In this document: piece by piece, positions 18,092 to 24,359 of the stretch | Layout: each line of letters opens with the position of its first letter | Numbering within the stretch: the first letter of the stretch is position 1 | Source: Microbacteriaceae bacterium PS02332 | GTDB lineage: Bacteria; Actinomycetota; Actinomycetes; Actinomycetales; Microbacteriaceae | Length of the DNA stretch: 39,850 nucleotides | Assembly: GCA_029959645.1 (NCBI GenBank) | Contig: JASCOJ010000010.1 | Span: forward strand, 1-39,850 | Direction of reading: 5' to 3' | The notes under the pieces: model-generated | What the model was told of the DNA's origin: nothing | Database searches by the model: none | Seen by the model: only the letters and a program-made list of their open reading frames with translations | Made by a program: the position numbers and the translations under genes

Positions 18092-18414
18092 GCAGCCACC
18101 ACCGCAGCACCAAGCAGCGCGACGCTGACCGTGCACGTGTCCGCCACACCGCAGCCGCCTGCCACATCTGCGGTGAGCCCATTGACTAAACGCTGCCGCA
18201 CACCAACCCGCGATCCTTCGTCGTCGACCACGTCATCCCACTCGCCAAGGGCGGACCCGACACCATCGACAACAAAGCAGCAGCACACCGCGACTGCAAC
18301 AGCACCAAGCGCGCTCGCCTCGTCGCACCCATCGTCCGACGAAGCGGGTGGTGCATACAGGCGTTCGTGAGAACCCGGGCTACAACCCGAACGGCGTTGA
18401 CACGCTGCCGGTGA
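18088..18414 (+). pseudogene. Phage HNH endonuclease (copy 2) with a nonsense codon
   Basis: From GTG 18088 the frame reads SSHHRSTKQRDADRARVR, then ACHICGEPID, a TAA at 18187-18189, then TLPHTNPRSFVVDHVIPLAK, GGPDTIDNKAAAHRDCNSTK and RARLVAPIVRRSGW. This is a complete actinophage-type HNH endonuclease: a CxxC zinc half, VDHVIPL with the catalytic His, Asn, and HRDCN. A single base (TAC or TAT to TAA, a tyrosine in relatives as I recall) stops it. Past about 18357 the sequence no longer resembles HNH and runs into a structural-protein frame. The two appear to have been joined by a deletion. Confidence 0.75.
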
Positions 18415-18600
18415 CCGCCTCGCCGATGACCTACTCGGCTGGGTCAACACCGCAACGGCTCTAGATCATCGGTGGAACGTGGACCGGGGTCTCCGTCAAC
18501 GGGGTAAACCTGGCGACGACGAACCCGACGATCATCCTCTACGGGCCGTACGACGTCGTCGTGTTCACCTACACGGGGGGCCCCGACCGCCGTGAAGCGA
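18369..18600 (+). pseudogene. C-terminal fragment of a phage structural protein with a nonsense codon
   Basis: In a different frame from the HNH gene, 18369 onwards reads ENPGYNPNGVDTLPVTASPM, TYSAGSTPQRL, a TAG at 18462-18464, then IIGGTWTGVSVNGVNLATTN and PTIILYGPYDVVVFTYTGG. Such Gly/Thr/Val beta-rich domains occur at the C-terminal end of actinophage capsid or tail proteins. There is no start codon, and the upstream part is missing. In an intact phage the HNH and structural genes are separated by terminase and portal genes, so the direct junction implies a large deletion. Confidence 0.55.
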
Positions 18601-18601
18601 A

Positions 18602-18680
18602 GCCGCGTGTAACGCGGCCGTCGTGGTGGCGTTACGCCACGAGAATCCCTCGGGTTCCTTCGGGAGCTCGAGGGGGTTTT
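18602..18680 (+). terminator. Three consecutive hairpins ending in an intrinsic terminator
   Basis: The first is GCCGCGT-GTA-ACGCGGC (18603-18619), the second TCGTGG...CCACGA (about 18621-18642). The third is CCCTCG...CGAGGG (18647-18674) with an inner stem, a TTCG tetraloop and a following GGTTTTC. The last is a classic intrinsic terminator for plus-strand transcription; the first two could stabilise the 3' end. Confidence 0.65.
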
Positions 18681-18693
18681 CTCGTCGTTTCTG

Positions 18694-19269
18694 TTAGGAA
18701 CGACGAATCGTGGCTGCCGCAAGCAAGGTCAAGGTCCTATCTGGATCCAGCTGCCACTTGTCACCGTACGCATCGACAAAAGTAAGACGAAGCGGCAAGT
18801 CGTCCTCATCGTCGGCGGCAGAGTCATTTTCCCAAATGAGACCGCCGTCTTCAGTGAAACCACCAGGAACTCGCCCAATGTACTGCCGCGTCATGAGACC
18901 GGTCACGTCGCTCCGTGGCTGCCATTGGCCGGCGCTGACGGCGCGTACCCACTCGACGGTCGCTGAGAAAACCGTATTGTTGGACTCGTTAACTATCGAT
19001 GGCGTGTAGGTCGCATGACCTTTTCCCGCCTGCAAGCGATGGCGTTTCACCGCTAAGCGGACGGATGCGGCTTGCCGAGATGCACGTCGCTCAAGTGCGT
19101 CTTGGCGTTCCCGCTGATCGCGCTCATGCTCGCGGTCCATCGACCGGCGGTTCGTTCGCACCGTCAGGATGAGAGCACACACCGTTGCGCTACTGATTAC
19201 CAAGTTGATAGCTACCGCCACCCAGCCCGAGGCGGTATCCGGCGCGAAGGGAGAAGTGGCGAGGACCAT
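18694..19269 (-). CDS. Membrane-anchored protein of unknown function
   Basis: A 191-residue protein with no recognised family. One membrane span lies at about residues 16-37 (VAVAINLVISSATVCALILTV), followed by RTNRRSMD and a strongly charged coiled-coil-like stretch (EHERDQRERQDALERR, about 48-66). A soluble, probably beta-rich domain follows (TYTPSIVNESNNTVF, WENDSAADDEDDLPLRLTF). The region to about residue 40 predicts a cytoplasmic C-terminus. ATG 19269 has TACGCT 6 nt upstream and no ribosome site, fixing the start by the leaderless pattern. It is intact, lower in GC than the core, and faces the phage remnants tail to tail across a terminator. Confidence 0.68.
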   Translation of the reverse strand: MVLATSPFAPDTASGWVAVAINLVISSATVCALILTVRTNRRSMDREHERDQRERQDALERRASRQAASVRLAVKRHRLQAGKGHATYTPSIVNESNNTVFSATVEWVRAVSAGQWQPRSDVTGLMTRQYIGRVPGGFTEDGGLIWENDSAADDEDDLPLRLTFVDAYGDKWQLDPDRTLTLLAAATIRRS

Positions 19270-19275
19270 GTAGGA

Positions 19276-19281
19276 AGCGTA
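19276..19281 (-). promoter_or_regulatory. -10 box of a leaderless promoter for the 19269 gene
   Basis: Minus-strand TACGCT, 6 nt, then ATG. Confidence 0.4.
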
Positions 19282-19358
19282 ACGGGCACGAGCATATTGC
19301 GACAGCGAGGCGAATCTGCGACATTGATTAGCGGCCCACGCCGTCCGGATGAACGGAA

Positions 19359-19387
19359 GGCCTCTGGGGCTTGCTGCCCAAGGGGCC
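19359..19387 (-). terminator. Hairpin after the secreted PASTA gene
   Basis: GGCCTCTGGGGC (19359-19370) pairs with GCCCAAGGGGCC (19376-19387) with one mismatch and one wobble, around a TTGCT loop. It lies 20 nt beyond the stop of the minus-strand PASTA gene. The tail has only a short T tract. Confidence 0.45.
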
Positions 19388-19407
19388 CTTTCGTCCTTCG
19401 AAGCCGC

Positions 19408-20040
19408 TCAGTAAACGTTGAATCCGGTCACCTGAGGCGCATCGTTCGACCCTCCTACGGTGCAGTCGACGGTGACTGCCGCCTTCGCGTTGTAGGCGTT
19501 CGTGACCTCCGCCTCGAACTTCCAGAAGTAGTGATCGCCCTGAGCTTCGGAGGCGATGCGACCGAGGATCAGGTGTCCCTGCCAGCCGTACGGGTACATC
19601 GCCGCCCCGTACTGGTCACAAGCAGTACCGGCATGACCGGCGTCGAGTCCGGCGCTCGTGACGTCGGGGGCGGCTTCCTTGGTGGGTGTGGCAACCGGAG
19701 AGCTCGTGGTTGGCGCGTACTTCTTCATGAGTTTCACCGTCAGGGTGATGTTGTCACCTGCCTCCACGATCTCGCCGACTTTCACGCTCTGCTTCGTCAC
19801 CTTCCAGTGCGAAGCCATGATGACGGGTCCGTTCGCCTTGGGCTTGAGCTTCACGACGAAGCCCTCCTCGCTCAAGAAGGCGCGGACTGTCTTCGCCGAC
19901 AACCCAACCACATTCGGCATCCTCACCCCGTCGGCACCCTGAGCGGTAGTAGCGGTCCCGAACACCAGGGCGCATCCGAGCAGGAGCGCCAGAAGCGCTC
20001 GGACTAACTCTCGTGCACGACTCGGACGCTGTGCGTTCAT
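19408..20040 (-). CDS. Secreted protein with one PASTA-like domain
   Basis: A 210-residue exported protein. It has a Sec signal peptide (basic MNAQRPSRAREL, hydrophobic LLALLLGCALVFGTATTAQGA) and then a PASTA-like domain (about 37-105, RMPNVVGLSAKTVRAFLSEE to DNITLTVKL). A Thr/Ser/Pro linker (about 110-125) follows, and a C-terminal domain containing two cysteines (TACDQYG, VDCTVGG) that could form a disulphide. PASTA domains bind muropeptides or beta-lactams in kinases and PBPs. An isolated secreted PASTA is unusual and its role is unknown. I start at 20040, where GGGGAG lies 4 nt upstream, and not at the ATG at 20052 that contains this ribosome site. A hairpin follows the gene. Confidence 0.7.
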   Translation of the reverse strand: MNAQRPSRARELVRALLALLLGCALVFGTATTAQGADGVRMPNVVGLSAKTVRAFLSEEGFVVKLKPKANGPVIMASHWKVTKQSVKVGEIVEAGDNITLTVKLMKKYAPTTSSPVATPTKEAAPDVTSAGLDAGHAGTACDQYGAAMYPYGWQGHLILGRIASEAQGDHYFWKFEAEVTNAYNAKAAVTVDCTVGGSNDAPQVTGFNVY

Positions 20041-20212
20041 TGAGCTCCCCATGGGGACATCATGCCCAACAGTCGTCCGTGTGTCTGCACCCCTTTTGAG
20101 AGGAGGCGGTGGGGAGCCGAACCTGGGTCCGCGCTACGAGCACTTGATGAGGAGGGCAGACGCCGACTCGCTTTGGTTCTGTCGGGACCCCGAGGCGATT
20201 CAGGTTGAGCGG

Positions 20213-20668
20213 CTAAGCGACCAGCGTGCCTGCGTCGTAAGCGGCACGAAGCCGACCATAGAACTGCGCCGCCTGGTCGATGGAGGAGCCTGCTTCCAGG
20301 CCCTCGAGATACCTCACGTTCACGCTCCAGGAGTGCAACTCGAGATACTCCATAGCGATACTCGGGTACAGCAGGTCAACGAGGTCGTTCACGCCGAAGG
20401 CCCGCGTCTTGCCGGGAACCACGCGGGCCTTGTGCATCGTGACCGTCTGATCGCTCATCTGCAACTGCGGGTGCTTCGCCGTGCATGCAGCGATCGAGGT
20501 GAACAGAGGATCGGCCAGGATGGCCGCTCGCGCCGTGTGGTAGGCGGCGTAGAAGTAGCAGACGACAGCCCAGTCGTTACCAGCCGCGGCCAGATCGTCC
20601 GCTGTTGCCCTGATCGCATCCGCTCGCGCGATGCAGTCCGCGGTAGTGCGCAGGGCGTTCGAGTTCAT
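20213..20668 (-). CDS. HEPN-like helical protein, second gene of a two-gene cassette
   Basis: A 151-residue, largely helical protein. The run WAVVCYFYAAYHTARAAILA (about 33-52), with aromatic residues at helical spacing, and the later DLVDLLYPSIAMEYLELHSW and NVRYLEG are what HEPN-domain proteins show. The catalytic RX4-6H ribonuclease motif of HEPN toxins is not visible, so it may be a non-catalytic HEPN protein or a different helical family. Its ATG overlaps the stop of the upstream 100-residue gene (ATGA at 20665-20668), which implies coupled translation. The arrangement resembles toxin-antitoxin or anti-phage pairs, but this is inference from layout only. Confidence 0.55.
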   Translation of the reverse strand: MNSNALRTTADCIARADAIRATADDLAAAGNDWAVVCYFYAAYHTARAAILADPLFTSIAACTAKHPQLQMSDQTVTMHKARVVPGKTRAFGVNDLVDLLYPSIAMEYLELHSWSVNVRYLEGLEAGSSIDQAAQFYGRLRAAYDAGTLVA

Positions 20669-20967
20669 GCGAACTGGAACTGACGCCGGCTGTCGGCAAC
20701 GGATCGAGTACGATCGCGGAGCTGTCCAACGAAGTTGTGGCTGAGTACCATCTCGTCCCAGAAGATCCCAGCGACGTCCGAGAAGGCGCGAAGCGCTGCT
20801 CTCCGGTGGTCCTCATCATCGTGACGGAGGACGATCTCGACCTCGGCTTCGTGGACGCGGGGGTCAATCTCCACGGCGAGAGCTCGAATGTTCTCCTTGC
20901 CGATGAAGCCGATGGTGGTCTCGCCGATCGACTCTGCAAGGACGTCGAAGTCGGGGAAATCGCTCAT
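20665..20967 (-). CDS. Small acidic partner protein of the HEPN-like gene
   Basis: A 100-residue protein, not recognised. It starts MSDFPDFDVLAESIGETTIG, continues with a probable beta segment (EAEVEIVLRHDDEDHRRA) and a helical part (ALRAFSDVAGIFWDEMVLSH), and ends DSRRQFQFA. It lacks a GSxxxD nucleotidyltransferase signature, so it is not a MNT partner. The frame is open far upstream (to 21303), but the ATG at 20967 has TAGTGT 7 nt upstream, matching the leaderless pattern. Overlap by 4 nt with the HEPN-like gene points to a bicistronic module. The last residues resemble a common C-terminal pattern of small two-gene cassettes, by impression only. Confidence 0.55.
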   Translation of the reverse strand: MSDFPDFDVLAESIGETTIGFIGKENIRALAVEIDPRVHEAEVEIVLRHDDEDHRRAALRAFSDVAGIFWDEMVLSHNFVGQLRDRTRSVADSRRQFQFA

Positions 20968-21344
20968 AACCGGCACACTACACATGCTCGCCGGGTCCGC
21001 ACACTCCTGAGTCGGAACCTGACAACGTCCGAGCCTGACGCTGTGGACTCCCACAATCGATCTGGACGGCATCCCTCCACACTCACCCGCACTCCGGAGC
21101 TTGCCCGAAGCCCCATTCGACGAGTACGGCGCGCTCGGTCCGGCGATGACGCGGGCCCCGACTTCAAGGATGCGGTCGGGAAACTGCAGCCAGGCGAGCA
21201 CCGGTTCGGGCACGGGAAGGTCGACCTCCGGTCCGCCGCGAGCCGCCTCGGGGAGGGAGAACGCAGGGCCGAGCGCCCACCGGTCTCTCCGTCGTCGTGC
21301 CACGCTCGGACGGTAGCGGCGGCTGCCGACACCGGCCGTTGGTG
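20968..21344. other. Gap upstream of the HEPN-like cassette
   Basis: Besides the leaderless promoter (20975-20980) I find no supported gene. On the minus strand the frame from 21303 is open and its first part (RGGPEVDLPVPEPVLAWLQF, PDRILEVGARVIA) looks like a coding fragment of a small phage or actinobacterial protein, possibly a remnant. It has no clear ribosome site. Confidence 0.4.
20975..20980 (-). promoter_or_regulatory. -10 box of a leaderless promoter for the HEPN-like cassette
   Basis: Minus-strand TAGTGT, 7 nt, then the ATG at 20967. It should drive both genes. Confidence 0.4.
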
Positions 21345-21911
21345 TCAGAGCTTGGTGAGCGCGTCGGCGGTTGCGGCAGCAGCATCCCAGTCGATCGCGG
21401 CGTCGTCGGCGGCGGCGTGGAACTTCACGCGACCGCGGACCGCCGTCTCGGTCGCGGTGACGAGCTCATTGCTGAGGCCGGCGACGAGGGCTGCTGCGGC
21501 GTCCTGCAGGTCGCGGTAGGCGGCGACGTCGTGGTCGCCGAGCTTCCTCGCGAGCAGTTCCGCTGCCGTCATAGCGGCCTTCCGTGCTTCCGCGCTCCCA
21601 TCAGCAGCGTGGTCGGTCGCCCAGGTGTGGAGCGCGGCAAGGAGCACGGCGGCCTCGTCGTGGGCCGGCCCGGAGAGCGACGCGACGCGGATGTACCGGT
21701 TCGCGGCCATCTCTACGAGGCCCTCGGACTCGAGGCGTGCGATTGCCTCGCGGACGGGCGTGCGGGAAACGCCGAGCCAGCTCGTGAGTTCGTCGTCGTT
21801 GAGCCGCTCGCCGACGACGAGGGTGCCGTTCTCGATGGCCTCGAGCATCTGCTCGTAGACGACGTCTCGGAGGAGGCGTCGCGGACCCTGGCTGGCGGTT
21901 GACTTCGGCAC
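21345..21911 (-). CDS. GntR-family transcription regulator
   Basis: A 188-residue regulator. The N-terminal winged helix (about 12-75) is of the GntR/FadR type: LRDVVYEQMLEAIENGTL, then VGERLNDDELTSWLGVSRTP, VREAIARLESEGLVE and NRYIRVASLS. The C-terminal part (about 80-188) is helical and Ala-rich, shorter than a full FCD ligand domain and without its metal-binding histidine pattern, so the effector is not predictable. The start is GTG. A perfect 13-bp palindrome (21927-21939) overlaps the probable promoter 15 nt upstream, which points to autorepression. It is intact inside the phage-derived island. Confidence 0.82.
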   Translation of the reverse strand: MPKSTASQGPRRLLRDVVYEQMLEAIENGTLVVGERLNDDELTSWLGVSRTPVREAIARLESEGLVEMAANRYIRVASLSGPAHDEAAVLLAALHTWATDHAADGSAEARKAAMTAAELLARKLGDHDVAAYRDLQDAAAALVAGLSNELVTATETAVRGRVKFHAAADDAAIDWDAAAATADALTKL

Positions 21912-21926
21912 CGGCGTGGCATCTCT

Positions 21927-21939
21927 ATATTCCGAATAT
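21927..21939. promoter_or_regulatory. Palindromic operator candidate of the GntR gene
   Basis: ATATTC-C-GAATAT is a perfect palindrome in an otherwise GC-rich neighbourhood, ending 16 nt upstream of the GTG. On the minus strand it overlaps a TATAGA-like -10 box (about 21922-21927). A dimeric winged-helix regulator bound here would block its own promoter. Confidence 0.55.
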
Positions 21940-21960
21940 CAGGGCGTGATGCGGGACGGC

Positions 21961-22161
21961 TCATCGCACGTTCGGGTCCAGCGTGCGATGGAACACCTGG
22001 TCGCGGTCGACGAGGACCTCCTGCAGTCGTCCCTGCCATGCGCACTGCACGAGAACGGCGACGTCGGACGAGGCGACCTCGAAGCACTTCAGGTGCAGCG
22101 GATCCGGGATCTGCTCGAACGCGATGTACGCCCATACCGGACGGGGCGAGTCGATCGTCAT
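21961..22161 (-). CDS. Small protein of unknown function
   Basis: A 66-residue frame (MTIDSPRPVWAYIAFEQI ... QVFHRTLDPNVR) with ordinary coding character and two cysteines (KCFEVASS, VQCAWQGRL). No family is recognised. The start is uncertain: a GAGGAG lies 13 nt upstream of the ATG, and the frame is open further up to 22236. It lies just after the GntR operator region, oriented the same way as the regulator, so it may precede GntR on a transcript. Confidence 0.45.
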   Translation of the reverse strand: MTIDSPRPVWAYIAFEQIPDPLHLKCFEVASSDVAVLVQCAWQGRLQEVLVDRDQVFHRTLDPNVR

Positions 22162-22278
22162 CAGCGTGCCGGCAAGCTCCTCGGGAACGCGACGGGCTGA
22201 CGCAGGGTGACGTCCTGATGCTCGGGCGGGGACCACTCGTGCTTGGCCATGTGGGGATGATGCTGCCGACCGCCGACA

Positions 22279-22617
22279 TCAGCTTCCCGTCAAGCTCGTG
22301 ATCGTCACGTAGTTCGCGTCCGACTCGATCCGAACCGTGCAGGAGTAGTCGGAGCGGGTCATCGCGCCGAAGCTGTTCTCCGAGTCGACCGAGCCATCGA
22401 CCGTGAATGGCCCTAGGCTGCGCGACTCCGAATCGAACTCTGCTGTTGACGGAGACTTCAGTTGGTCCTTCACTCGCGTCTCACAGGACGCCTTCGCTTC
22501 GAGCAAGTTGTTCGCCAGGCTGTTGCCGTTGGCGTGCGACTTGTTGACGGCGCCGACGATCACGAACACCAGGATCATCGCGAGGATCGTAAGCCCCCGG
22601 AGTACCTCCACCACCAC
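22279..22617 (-). CDS. Small membrane-anchored or secreted protein of unknown function
   Basis: A 112-residue frame with an N-terminal hydrophobic segment (LTILAMILVFVIVGAV, about 8-24) and a polar exported part. That part contains KASCETRVKDQLKSPSTAEF and, near the C-terminus, DYSCTVRIESDANYVTITSL; the two cysteines may pair. Small proteins of the pattern CETxVKxxLKSPSTAxF occur widely in actinobacteria and their phages without known function. The GTG start at 22617 has no ribosome site or clear promoter, and an internal ATG is possible. Confidence 0.6.
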   Translation of the reverse strand: MVVEVLRGLTILAMILVFVIVGAVNKSHANGNSLANNLLEAKASCETRVKDQLKSPSTAEFDSESRSLGPFTVDGSVDSENSFGAMTRSDYSCTVRIESDANYVTITSLTGS

Positions 22618-22636
22618 GGGCGGCGAAGCTTGGCGG

Positions 22637-23085
22637 CGACCTTAACTAGAGGTTCGCTTATGTACTCGTACTGCATGCCGTTCTCCGCCTTGTACAACCC
22701 TCGGCGGGTTCCGGCCGGTACTGGCTCATGCATCGACCGCGTGGACGTGCTGCGCCTGCCAGCCCTCTGGAACCGACGAGTGGAACGCGGTCTGGGCAGC
22801 CGGATAGTTTGGCCTTGACGCTTCGTGAGCCTGCGTGCTCATCGACCGGGCGGTGGCGCGCACAGTGGACTACCCCGCGGCCTTGCTCTCTACCGTGATG
22901 ACCTGCAGCAGCTGGAACCCCTAAAGGTCTAGCGCGTTCGTGGCGGCGGCTCGGGCCTCACCAAATCGTGTCTCCGCTACCGTCCGCTTCGCGGGTCTCG
23001 GTCGAGCGGATGGTGCCTCGCAGAACTGTCACCGGTTCAGTATCCCGTGGCGCGTTGTGTCAGTGGTGCGGTGCAGGGTCCGTCC
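22637..23085. other. Stretch without a supported gene
   Basis: I see no conserved frame, tRNA or strong hairpin here. Codon use in the open frames on both strands is not coding-like. It may be further eroded phage DNA. Confidence 0.4.
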
Positions 23086-23256
23086 ATGGACCCGAGGTGT
23101 ACTACGTGTGGCGAACCGTTGAAGATGCAGCTCGTTGACCCGAAGCAACCGATGACGAAGACCGCATGGGGCTCCCCTCGCCTGAACGACGAGTGGCGCT
23201 GCGCGAATGGGCATCGCCGCCCGGTCACGGACGCCGAAGACCGCCTCATGGAATGA
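23086..23256 (+). CDS. Small zinc-ribbon-like protein
   Basis: A 56-residue frame starting MDPRCTTCGEPLKMQ and continuing with DEWRCANGHRRPVTD. The CxxC at residues 5-8 and the later Cys-x2-Gly-His could form a four-ligand zinc site. Neither a ribosome site nor a TANNNT leaderless box precedes the ATG, so the call rests on the metal-site pattern alone. Confidence 0.45.
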   Translation: MDPRCTTCGEPLKMQLVDPKQPMTKTAWGSPRLNDEWRCANGHRRPVTDAEDRLME

Positions 23257-23418
23257 CCGGCAACATGTAGGCCGTCCTTGCTTGCGGCTAGCAGTGTCGG
23301 CGCCAGCTACGCCCCACTGCCCGTGAGGTGCCGTCGGTGCGAGTTGAGCTTCCTCGCGGCGTCCCACCCGCGCTCCCCCGCGCGTGGCGGTGCCCGCATG
23401 TGTGCACTTCGGCAAGTA

Positions 23419-23465
23419 AAAGCCCCGGCTTAGCTGCGCATTGGTTGGCAGCTGACCGGGGCTTT
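23419..23465 (-). terminator. Terminator of tRNA-Thr
   Basis: AAAGCCCCGG (23419-23428) pairs with CCGGGGCTTT (23456-23465), with an inner AGCTGC/GCAGCT stem. Read on the minus strand it follows the tRNA by 8 nt and ends in a T tract. Confidence 0.75.
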
Positions 23466-23472
23466 CCTAACG

Positions 23473-23545
23473 AGCCGCCTGTCGGAATCGAACCGACGAC
23501 CTATTCATTACGAGTGAATCGCTCTACCGACTGAGCTAAGGCGGC
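23473..23545 (-). tRNA. tRNA-Thr(CGT)
   Basis: The minus strand folds into a complete cloverleaf. The acceptor GCCGCCT pairs with AGGCGGC, the D arm is GCTC...GAGC, the anticodon stem ATTCA/TGAAT carries the loop CTCGTAA with anticodon CGT, and the T arm GTCGG-TTCGATT-CCGAC is standard. CCA is not encoded. It marks the right edge of the accessory island, and tRNA genes are common phage integration sites. I could not find a second copy of its 3' end near 14200. Confidence 0.95.
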
Positions 23546-23590
23546 GGACGCCCCGGAAGCCGGAGCGGCACGAGAAGCAACTGTACAGGA

Positions 23591-24226
23591 TCAGACGAGC
23601 GAGCGCGAAACGAGCGCGCCGAGGTCGTCGAACGAGCGCTGGAGCTCGTCCACGAGGTGCACGTCGCCCTCGGAGTCGGACCACTCCCACCATGCGTGCC
23701 GGAGGGCGGCGAGGCCGACGAGTGTGGCCAGCCGGGCCCGTCGCCGGAGCACGGCGTCGTCCTCGACCACGGCCGGGTCGTCCTGTCGGAGCCGCCGCTC
23801 GACGACGGTCTGGATCTCGGCCTGGAACTCCTTCATCGACGCCATCCGCCGACTGAACAGCTCGGGGTTGGCTCGGAGCACCTGCTGCCGCTCCTCGATC
23901 AGGCCGCGCTCCTCGATGAGCTCCCGCGCCGAGTGCACGAGCAGGACGCCCAGGTCGGCGAGCAACTCGCCCTGCGGCCCACCGGTGACGAACGTCTCGA
24001 CGTCCGGGCCGTCGGGCAGCGTCGGGTCGTCCCCGAGGATCGCCTGTTCCTTGCTCGGGAAGTAGTTGAAGAAGGTCCGCGGCGAGATGTCGGCGCGGCG
24101 GGAGACCTCGTCGATGGTGACCGCTGCGATGCCCTGCTCGACGGCGATCCGGAGGGCTGCCTGCTGGATCGCCAGCCGGGTGGCGCGTCGCTTGCGCTCG
24201 CGGAGTCCCGGTGCGGCGTCGGTCAT
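23591..24226 (-). CDS. TetR-family transcription regulator
   Basis: A 211-residue repressor. The N-terminal helix-turn-helix domain (about 10-60) is clear: RLAIQQAALRIAVEQGIAAV, TIDEVSRRADISPRTFFNYF and PSKEQAILGD. The C-terminal ligand domain is variable and gives no clue to the effector. I use ATG 24226, with GGGAGGA 8 nt upstream; the frame is open upstream but lacks a signal. It ends 45 nt before tRNA-Thr. It is not adjacent to an obvious efflux gene, so its target is unknown. Confidence 0.88.
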   Translation of the reverse strand: MTDAAPGLRERKRRATRLAIQQAALRIAVEQGIAAVTIDEVSRRADISPRTFFNYFPSKEQAILGDDPTLPDGPDVETFVTGGPQGELLADLGVLLVHSARELIEERGLIEERQQVLRANPELFSRRMASMKEFQAEIQTVVERRLRQDDPAVVEDDAVLRRRARLATLVGLAALRHAWWEWSDSEGDVHLVDELQRSFDDLGALVSRSLV

Positions 24227-24297
24227 GACGTCGATCCTCCCACGCCGGGCCGGGCGCCCGGCATGAGAACCCTCGACGGAAGCCGTGCGCGGCGCGG

Positions 24298-24359
24298 CCA
24301 CGGTCACGTGGTCAGCGGACCGCGCGGGGCACGACCACGTCGTCAGCGGACCGCGCGGG
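24298..24359. repeat. Short tandem duplication covering the holB stop
   Basis: GTCAGCGGACCGCGCGGG occurs at 24311-24328 and again at 24342-24359, a period of 31 bp, with similar CACG(R)YCACGT sequences before each copy. The second copy contains the stop codon of holB, so the end of the gene has been partly duplicated. Confidence 0.7.

Noticed and set aside
18694-18722. Plus-strand frame 18561-18785 as a real gene
   Set aside because: It runs through the three hairpins and into the opposite membrane-protein gene; only its first part is a phage remnant.
20968-21303. Treating 20665-21303 as one 212-residue protein
   Set aside because: The first part does not resemble the rest, while ATG 20967 has a leaderless promoter and gives a compact protein.
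14166-23472. Integrase and attachment site of the island
   Set aside because: No tyrosine or serine integrase motif was found and no second copy of the tRNA-Thr 3' end was seen by eye near the left edge.
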